Source of the DNA: Adineta ricciae
Taxonomy: Eukaryota > Rotifera > Eurotatoria > Adinetida > Adinetidae
Direction: 5' to 3'
DNA length: 64,000 bases
Assembly (NCBI GenBank): GCA_905250025.1
Contig: CAJNOJ010000096.1
Coordinates: 124,001-188,000 of the forward strand
Position numbers and translations under genes: made by a program
Part shown: in pieces, positions 57,594 to 64,000 of the stretch
Numbering within the stretch: the stretch's first letter is position 1
How the letters are laid out: every line of letters begins with the position of its first letter
Notes under the pieces: generated by a model
The model's database searches: none
Seen by the model: only the letters and a program-made list of their open reading frames with translations
Told to the model about the DNA's origin: nothing

Positions 57594-59030
57594 TCAAATA
57601 CTTGATTGCATCGGTGGTAAAAGATGAGCTTTTTTACAAGCCACTGCTGCTGCCATGGTTGCTGCCGGCGACGGATGCGGACGATACCGATAATTACTAA
57701 AACATCGCCCAAATGTACCATTCCATAGTTCAATTCGAAATTGTTTCGATCGATACGCATAAACAATTGGATTTACTAGTGAATTGACGTTAGCGATTAG
57801 GATGAGAACATGAATGATGAGATTATTTTTAAAATCCATCCATGTGTGACTTAACAAATAGATTAATAACGGTAGCCAACAAAGATAGAATCCGACGAGA
57901 AGAACAAGCAATGTTCGAAGTGCGCGAAGACTACGACGGATATTCACGCGAAAGAGACCTGTACGTTCTCGCCCATCATGTGATCGATCGAAATTTTTAC
58001 ACATGGTCAACGGAAAACACCTTTGTAAGTGTTTGGCATCATCGAACTGCTTGTCTTCAGCGGTTGGTTGCTCGTAGACTGATGATGAACATTGGGTTCT
58101 TAAGCGTTCAATTCTCATTAGATGATCTCGTGCGAGAAAAAATATTCGAACATAAATATACAAAATGATGATTGCAGCAAGAAGACTGATCGTTGCGAAT
58201 AATGAACAATAGCCAGTTGTAAATACTCTATGAATCAAACAAGTATTCGGCACGCATAAACCTTGTTTCGATGACGAACAACGATTCATTTTGTTCCAGC
58301 CAAGTAATGGAAGAAGGCCGACTAATATTGATATCGACCATAAACTCGATATCCACAATAGACAACGACGTTTCGTGATAATTTTTTGGTAAGAATACGG
58401 TTTGAAGATGTATATGTATTTATCAATTGAGATGGATAATAAGATTGAGACTGACATTAACATACCGGACATGATAAAAGCGTAGGCGATCAAACAGATG
58501 TAATAATTATTTCGTATTAGATTTAAACGCGTTAATAGATTAGAGTTGTAGTTAACGACAGCATATTCAACGAGAATATTCATTACGCATGGATATAGAA
58601 ATGAACATCCGCTAAGAAAATCTGCGATGGATAGATTTAATAAGAAGACATTGGTGATAAATGAGCGTAGTTTGATTGAATTTATAATTGTTAGCGTAAC
58701 AATCGTATTAAGAATGATAACAAGGACAGATAAGAGAATTCCAATAATGAATAGGATAAACTTTCGTCGTACTTCATTAGAATACTTCTCGCACTCATTA
58801 TGGTTCATTGTTTCGATATACCGACGAAAGTAACTAACTAACGGATCGATTGTAATTGAAAGATTCTCATATGTAGGTGAAGTTGGTGCGTATAAAACTT
58901 CGCATTGTGCAACAGTAAGGAGATGACAAATACGAGCATTGAATAATACAAATGTATATGTGTTTGTATGACGCTTTTGTAACGATACAAGTTGATTGTA
59001 TTCAATAAGATTTAACGTACAGTTATTCAT
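57594..59030 (-). CDS. Class A GPCR, adenosine/MECA-cluster-like, single exon
   Basis: 478 residues without introns. The extracellular N-terminus is about 90 residues with glycosylation sites (NNCT, ENLS). TM1 carries GILLSVLVIILN, TM2 FLLNLSIADFLSG, TM3 SISIDKYIYIFKPYSY (DKY for DRY), TM4-ECL2 ILVGLLPLLGWNKMNRC, TM5 IYVRIFFLARDHLMRIE, TM6 TLLVLLVGFYLCWLPLLIYL and TM7 ANVNSLVNPIVYAYRSKQFR. LPLLGWN and the YVRIFFLAR tail of TM5 are typical of adenosine/S1P/cannabinoid-type receptors (human A2A MLGWNN, YLRIFLAAR). The third intracellular loop is long (about 70 residues) and Ser/Arg-rich. Canonical CWLP and NPIVY motifs suggest a signalling-competent receptor; the ligand is not assignable. Confidence 0.87.
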   Translation of the reverse strand: MNNCTLNLIEYNQLVSLQKRHTNTYTFVLFNARICHLLTVAQCEVLYAPTSPTYENLSITIDPLVSYFRRYIETMNHNECEKYSNEVRRKFILFIIGILLSVLVIILNTIVTLTIINSIKLRSFITNVFLLNLSIADFLSGCSFLYPCVMNILVEYAVVNYNSNLLTRLNLIRNNYYICLIAYAFIMSGMLMSVSILLSISIDKYIYIFKPYSYQKIITKRRCLLWISSLWSISILVGLLPLLGWNKMNRCSSSKQGLCVPNTCLIHRVFTTGYCSLFATISLLAAIIILYIYVRIFFLARDHLMRIERLRTQCSSSVYEQPTAEDKQFDDAKHLQRCFPLTMCKNFDRSHDGRERTGLFRVNIRRSLRALRTLLVLLVGFYLCWLPLLIYLLSHTWMDFKNNLIIHVLILIANVNSLVNPIVYAYRSKQFRIELWNGTFGRCFSNYRYRPHPSPAATMAAAVACKKAHLLPPMQSSI

Positions 59031-59595
59031 AATTTCGCGTTTGGTTCACTTTGTCTTGCTTTATGATAGTTGACCTGCTGACGCGTCACATATGACCATA
59101 ACAGTGGTACACAGGTTACATCTTCCGTTCGAACATTGAAGGAGGAGAAGGAGGAGTCATGAGCGAATAAAGAGTGAAGATATACATACACGACAAACTA
59201 TTCGCACACGTTCAAAGTTAGTCGACCGGAGCTTGTCTTTGTTTCGAATATCACGTCTCAATGAAAAACGAAGAGGAGGAAAAAAGATTGTTTATTTTTC
59301 TCGAGTTTCTTTTTCTTTTGATAATTGAGTACAAGCGATCGTTAGCTCATGACGAATGTTCTATACATATCTACGTGTATGTATGTGTGTGTATGCGTGC
59401 ATGCGTATGCATTGATTGCATAAATCAATAAAAATTGTCTTGCCAATGGGACAAAAGTCAGCTGGAAAGAAAAGTAAAAGGGGTGTAGTGAGAGACAATA
59501 TGGCTGACAAGATTAAACTTGTTCATATTAAAAAGAAAAGTTCCTCTCCCTCTCTCTCTCTTCTAGATGGTTGTAATTCTTAATTCCAAACAAAG
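59031..59595. promoter_or_regulatory. Divergent region between GPCR and SLC25A51-like gene
   Basis: 565 bases between divergent starts. Contains a GT/GC-alternating tract at about 59370-59410 and a long C/T tract ending TTCTAG at 59566, which is an acceptor-like site immediately before a short upstream reading frame (59567-59599). Confidence 0.5.
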
Positions 59596-59599
59596 ATGA
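59567..59599 (+). other. Upstream open reading frame overlapping the carrier start codon
   Basis: ATG at 59567 opens a 10-codon frame whose TGA stop (59597-59599) overlaps the main ATG at 59596 as ATGA. If mature mRNA begins at or before the CTAG at 59566, ribosomes would meet this frame first, and termination would place them on the main start. Confidence 0.5.
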
Positions 59600-60468
59600 C
59601 TTCGGCACAACATTCACCGTGTCAATTTAAACACCATCTACCTGAATATCTATCAGGATTTTGCTCATCAGCAACGAATATTATTGTAACATATCCTGTA
59701 AATAAATTGATCTTTCGACAACAAATCTACCGGTTGAGAACGCTCGATGCCTATAAACAACTAAAATACGAAGGTTTCACAATCCTCTATCGTGGCATGG
59801 CCTTACCATTATTACAAAAGACGTTCTCCTTAAGTATAATGTTTGGAACCAATTCTCATTATTTACAAATATTTCAGTCCTTCTCGCGAACTAACCAATG
59901 GTACCATCAGCCTTTAGCATCAGCCCTAGCTGGAAGTACCGAAGCTTTGCTGACACCATTGGAACGTACACAAGTTTTACTCCAAACATCGAAATACAAT
60001 CATGTCATTCGGAATGGTTTTCATGCCTTTACTTTAATGTATCAACACTATGGAATCATTGAATACTATCGTGGATTGACATTGATCTTAATTCGCAATA
60101 GTTTATCCAATATGATTTTCTTTGCTTGCCGAAAGCCAATCAAAGATGTTTTACCCCGATCGTCATCGCATCTTCAGCATTCTATCTATGATTTCTTCAC
60201 TGGTGGTCTACTCGGTGCACTTTTATCGACATTCATCTATCCGTTGAATGTTATAAAAAATGTCCAACAATCCGAACTCGGTGGTCGATATGATCGTCCA
60301 ATAAGTATCTTCCGGTCTGTTTATGAACAACGTGGTAATTCTATGAAGGAATTCTATATCGGTGCTAAATGGAACTTCGTTCGCAGTCTGATATCATGGG
60401 GAATAATCAATAGTACATATGAATATTATTTAACAACGATACGAACATCCATTTCTGACGGTGATTGA
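59596..60468 (+). CDS. SLC25A51: SLC25A51-like mitochondrial NAD+ carrier, intronless
   Basis: 290 residues with three mitochondrial carrier repeats. Key matches to human SLC25A51 are TYPVNKLIFRQQIYRLRTLD (human [20 protein letters not shown]), ILYRGMALPLLQKTFSLSIM, LAGSTEALLTPLERTQVLLQ, EYYRGLTLILIRNSLSNMIF and a C-terminal RSLISWGIINSTYEYYL (human RSLISWGIINATYEFLL). Degenerate carrier signatures (P-x-[NE]-x motifs at YPVNK, TPLER, YPLNV) are as in this subgroup. Known role: import of NAD+ into the mitochondrial matrix. SLC25A52 and A53 are vertebrate relatives and cannot be excluded by name. The protein ends ISDGD. Confidence 0.92.
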   Translation: MTSAQHSPCQFKHHLPEYLSGFCSSATNIIVTYPVNKLIFRQQIYRLRTLDAYKQLKYEGFTILYRGMALPLLQKTFSLSIMFGTNSHYLQIFQSFSRTNQWYHQPLASALAGSTEALLTPLERTQVLLQTSKYNHVIRNGFHAFTLMYQHYGIIEYYRGLTLILIRNSLSNMIFFACRKPIKDVLPRSSSHLQHSIYDFFTGGLLGALLSTFIYPLNVIKNVQQSELGGRYDRPISIFRSVYEQRGNSMKEFYIGAKWNFVRSLISWGIINSTYEYYLTTIRTSISDGD

Positions 60469-60570
60469 TATGTTCTTCCGAATAGTGAGCAATGAATGAA
60501 AATGAGTTTTTTGTATTTTTCATGTTTCGGTGTTTTTCTTTTGGAATAACAAAGATAGACTGAATAGAAA

Positions 60571-61407
60571 CTATTTTAAAAGAAAAATGATGATACAAAA
60601 AATTGAATAAAAAACTTCGAATTGTACGTTTCGAATAGAATTGTTCATGGGCACATTTCCATACGCGTAATTGCTTGCGATTTCTTTAATCATTCGTAAT
60701 TTATTCACATGATCATTACAATTATCAACATTACATCTGACCAAATCGCGCGAAGTTTCAAGTAGATCGCTGGTCGGTGATGGAACGACGAATTCTATGT
60801 GAATACCCAAGTTTGTATCGGTTGCACATTCTTGTTTCAAGTCGTTCGAGTAGGCATAACAAGTTGGATATTGACTATCCCGTATTGGACATTGTACACT
60901 TTTTCCGATAGATATATCGTAACAGGAGAGAATATTTGATGGATTGTCCGTGTATATTAATGGTTTTAATGCATAATATGGATTCTTTTGATTGCGATAT
61001 TTATTGAAAAGAGTTTTCGCTTCACTTACAGCACATTCATCTGTATTTTTACAATAAATATCTGCTATGAGCGTTGTTTCTTTTGTTTTAGCATTGGCTA
61101 TTACTTGATACTTGATTATATTCGAGAGACCGTAGGTGACGATTAGATTTTCATATTTGCGTTCGTCAATAGCACCAATAGTTATTCCAAATGTATAATT
61201 GAGATATTTTGGATATGTATTATCCTTGTAATAAGCAACGATTCGTCCTTTACAGACGTCAGTTGAAGAATCGTTGAAACAATATTTCTGAATGGATGGT
61301 TCTATGAACGATGATGAATACTTATCGTGGATAATTTGGCAGCTTTTCGAGCAAAATAATGCGAAATTTGGCGAAATGATGCCAAAACAAAGAAGAACAA
61401 CAAACAT
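60571..61407 (-). CDS. Secreted cysteine-rich protein, probable GPI anchor
   Basis: A single frame of 278 residues. The ATG at 61407 (MFVVLLCFGIISPNFALF) starts a signal peptide and directly follows TTCTTACAG. The mature part has about 15 cysteines (CSKSCQ, DVCKGR, DIYCKNTDEC, LVRCNVDNCNDH) and several Asn-x-Ser/Thr sites. It ends in an uncharged hydrophobic tail (VFYSIFCIIIFLLK) after a polar spacer, typical of a GPI-attachment signal. PIG-U, a subunit of the attaching enzyme, is encoded at 28098-29990. CNVDNCNDH resembles the end of three-finger (Ly6-like) or related domains, but the family is not recognised; such secreted genes are often lineage-specific. Confidence 0.68.
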   Translation of the reverse strand: MFVVLLCFGIISPNFALFCSKSCQIIHDKYSSSFIEPSIQKYCFNDSSTDVCKGRIVAYYKDNTYPKYLNYTFGITIGAIDERKYENLIVTYGLSNIIKYQVIANAKTKETTLIADIYCKNTDECAVSEAKTLFNKYRNQKNPYYALKPLIYTDNPSNILSCYDISIGKSVQCPIRDSQYPTCYAYSNDLKQECATDTNLGIHIEFVVPSPTSDLLETSRDLVRCNVDNCNDHVNKLRMIKEIASNYAYGNVPMNNSIRNVQFEVFYSIFCIIIFLLK

Positions 61408-62226
61408 CTGTAAGAAAAACGAATCGTGCTCTTCTTTTGTGAATCTAAGCAGGAGAGCATATCAACGGCAAAAAAAAGAAAGAAAATGCCAGCGCGTACC
61501 AATATACGTGATCACTAGCAGTTATTTTTAGGTATACAGACATGAAGATAACTCTCTTATCATGATGGATAAGACTGTTCTTTGAGAAAGATGATAACTT
61601 ACAAAGGAGAACTCGTATTTCGTTTATCTGTCGGTACAATAACGAAGGAGAGGCGTATATATAGACAATCGATCATGCATGACATTGACGGAAGAAACAC
61701 ACACATAGATGAATTTTTATTGTAAATTAATGGTGATTTCGTTCCCAACAAAGTGTTCAACAAAAACAAACCACTCAAAGGATATCTCGAATACATCCAA
61801 ATATGTCTGACCTCATTTTAGTAGTACAAACAAAGTAATTATGTCGCGAAATTACATCTTACTTTACCTCCATCTTCGATGTTCATAACGAAGCATTTAC
61901 CAAACTACTTGTCATCGGTCATATGTCAATCAGTTTTTCATCCGTTGATAATCAATTGTTTCGGTATTCTAATCTGTATGTTTATATATAGACATGAAAC
62001 AAAAACAATTATTTATGTTTCACGTAGACAAAACGAAAAAAGAAATTTACAAGAAATCACACGCATATAACGACAAACTCAACATTGTGTTGACGAAAAG
62101 AACGAAAGCGTTCGATGTTAAACCTACGGACAAGATGCTTTCATCTGCCAATTATATACTTCAGTTTGACTAGTAAGACCGAGATGTCTTGATACCCAGA
62201 TTGACGAAGATGTTGAGATGAGTCAA
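61408..62226. other. Gene-free stretch between the GPI-type protein and KLF
   Basis: 819 bases. No frame with family resemblance; short hydrophobic frames on both strands look random. It includes the promoter of the GPI-type gene and the KLF 3' UTR. Confidence 0.45.
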
Positions 62227-63392
62227 TCACAAAGACATCTTGTTTTTGGTGTGACGTTTTTCATGTTTCGACAAGTGGTCACTGCGCATAAATGCCTTTT
62301 GACAAAAGGAACAAACATGCTTCTTTTCACCAGTATGTGTTCGTCGATGGCGGCTTAATTCGTCCGATCTTGCGAACGTTTTATCGCAGCCAGGCCATGA
62401 GCATGAAAATGGTTTTTCGCCTAAAAAAAGCAAAAAAAGAATAAATACTCGGATGCTTTGGCTCCTTTAATATCCTATCATGCACATAAAGCCGTTAGTT
62501 TTAAGTACGTCTGACCTTGACTGTTCCTACGGTAAAAGGCAAATACGCCTCTGCCTATTTTTCTTTCTCTTCCTGTCCTTGATGATATGTAAATGTGGCT
62601 ACGGCATAGTAACATGATTTTCGACTACATTACTGAGGGAACATGCAAATGAAATTTACCGGTGTGTAAACGAATATGGGCTTTGAGATGCGAGGATTTG
62701 AAATATGACTTCGTACAACCAGGATATGTACATTTGTGATTTTTCTTGCGAATCGGTGTTGGCTTGGATATTAATAAATCACCGTTGGATGATGATGGTG
62801 GAACGAGAAACGCTGTTTGGGCAACAGGAACGTATTCACCATTTACGTGAACATAGAGAACATGATACTGTGATTTTGAATTTGTTGATGCTAAAGTTGA
62901 TTGACTATCGTCAATTGATGATGAAAATGGCGATGTACAAGGAGTTGAGGAGGGTTCAGAGGAGCATTCATCCGATGGCGATGACGATAGTGAGTGTGAT
63001 CGTTTGACGCATGCTAAACTGTCGAAGGTTGGCGCTGGCGTTTGTATTGGTTCACCAATATACTAAAGCGGAAGAGGTAGATGAAAAAAATCAAATGATT
63101 GGTGAGAGTCTACCGGTCGAAATTTTGGATGAAGTTTCCTTGGTTTTTCTGTTGTGGAACGGATTGAAAGTAGCAGTTCGGCGTCCTGAACACTAGCAGG
63201 TGGCTCCTAAAATATACCAGTCAATGAGATGATTTTTCAGAATTCGTTTCCACTTACATTCATTTCAACTTTCAGAGCGTTTAAACTAAACTGGCCTGTT
63301 TGTGGACACATAATTGTATCTATTCCCGGTAGGCTCTGCTTTTTAAGCGATTGAAAACTAGCTGATGCAATGCAAGGTAACGTTTGAATCAT
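62227..63392 (-). CDS. Krueppel-like factor, KLF10/11 (TIEG) type
   Basis: Exon 1 ([20 protein letters not shown]) starts at 63392 and ends ALKVEMN. Exon 2 continues [14 protein letters not shown] to [10 protein letters not shown] 51-base intron leads to [20 protein letters not shown], a Ser-rich region ([20 protein letters not shown]) and [15 protein letters not shown]. Three C2H2 fingers follow: [19 protein letters not shown], then across an intron [20 protein letters not shown] and a final finger [32 protein letters not shown] and [12 protein letters not shown] match KLF10/11, and the DNA-contact residues ([24 protein letters not shown]) predict GC/CACC-box binding. The tail after the fingers is only RHTKNKMSL. 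Known family role: nuclear repressors acting downstream of TGF-beta. Confidence 0.9.
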
Positions 63393-64000
63393 AAGTGTAA
63401 TTCTGATTTGTGTTTTATACAGATTCCGATGTATTATTAACTTTTGTGTGTGTCTGAACTGTGTAAGTACATCACGCTAACGCTGCGTGATCGTGTATGT
63501 AGTCAGTCGCTGATCACGCCGCGAAGGTGTGTTACGAAGAGAAAGAGAATAGACATTAGATCCTATTCCATTGACAATCAGAACAGAACAAAACACACCC
63601 CTCCATCATAGAGGTGTACGGAAAGAAGACGAGAGGAAGGAGCATGCGCTTGCTTTATGATTCGGCAAACTGCTAACGTAACTTACTGACGATAGCAATG
63701 CATTATCAGAGGATGAAAGAATGTAGAGAAATGTTTTGCACTTTGACATCTAGTCTGAATCACGAGCTCAACGTACATTTGAATTGGACTTTCGAATGAA
63801 ATGTAAAACAAAGACATCTTCATTCTCTTTATATAGTTCAGCGATCACGTCAGCGTAAATATTGTTTCGCGTTCTTTCTATCTAAATGTCCTTATCATAG
63901 AACGACATAAATCGATTACTTGTCGTGTAGTAGACACATACAGATTACACCCTCCATATGGCACTAATAGGTTTTCTTTTTAACCGTTAGGTGGCACGTG
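63393..64000. promoter_or_regulatory. Upstream region of the KLF gene
   Basis: 608 bases to the window edge without a coding signal, presumably promoter and 5' UTR of the KLF gene. A GC-containing inverted motif lies near 63473-63520 (ACGCTAACGCTGCGTGATCG and TGATCACGCCGCG). Confidence 0.35.

Overview
The window is nuclear DNA from a small-genome invertebrate, most likely a bdelloid rotifer (inference). The signs are AT-rich sequence, about 30 closely packed genes with very short introns (often 45-60 bp), clear metazoan orthologues (Nkx6 homeobox, WDR47, CUL1, APLF, KLF10/11-like), class A GPCRs, an arginine ADP-ribosyltransferase fused to TPRs, and intronless genes that look foreign. I found no transposase or reverse transcriptase motif, CRISPR array, rRNA, or complete tRNA.

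1-16.8 kb: end of a TMEM216-like ciliary gene (+), then on the minus strand an Nkx6 homeobox gene, a theta-class GST, WDR47, a large unrecognised gene, the DNA-repair factor APLF, lysosomal HGSNAT and mitochondrial TIM17. 17.3-18.1 kb holds weak exons. 18.3-24.3 kb: Xaa-Pro aminopeptidase (+) convergent with an intronless ABCC/MRP transporter (-). 24.9-27.4 kb: a tight minus-strand trio, sulfiredoxin, POP7 and a PP2C-like protein. 28.1-33.0 kb: PIG-U and XPR1. 33.5-36.6 kb: a tight minus-strand quartet, USB1, a PIGBOS1-like microprotein, an 88-residue membrane protein and NLE1. USB1 diverges from cullin-1 (+) at 36.8-40.0 kb. 40.5 kb: an RBR ubiquitin ligase.

41.5-56.1 kb is more accessory in character: an intronless GH3 beta-glucosidase, an intronless 208-residue bacterial-type protein, a mucin-like SEA membrane protein, the ADP-ribosyltransferase/TPR protein, an F-box protein, an orphan GPCR, a stand-alone copy of the ADP-ribosyltransferase N-terminal domain, and a glycosyltransferase-like protein. 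57.6-63.4 kb: a second GPCR, an SLC25A51-like mitochondrial NAD carrier, a probable GPI-anchored cysteine-rich protein and a KLF10/11-like zinc-finger gene.

Many start codons lie immediately or a few bases after a pyrimidine tract plus AG. This, with same-strand genes 30-140 bp apart, fits spliced-leader trans-splicing and operon-like transcription, which is known in bdelloids. Exon joins given here were read by eye from GT/AG borders, frame and family similarity.
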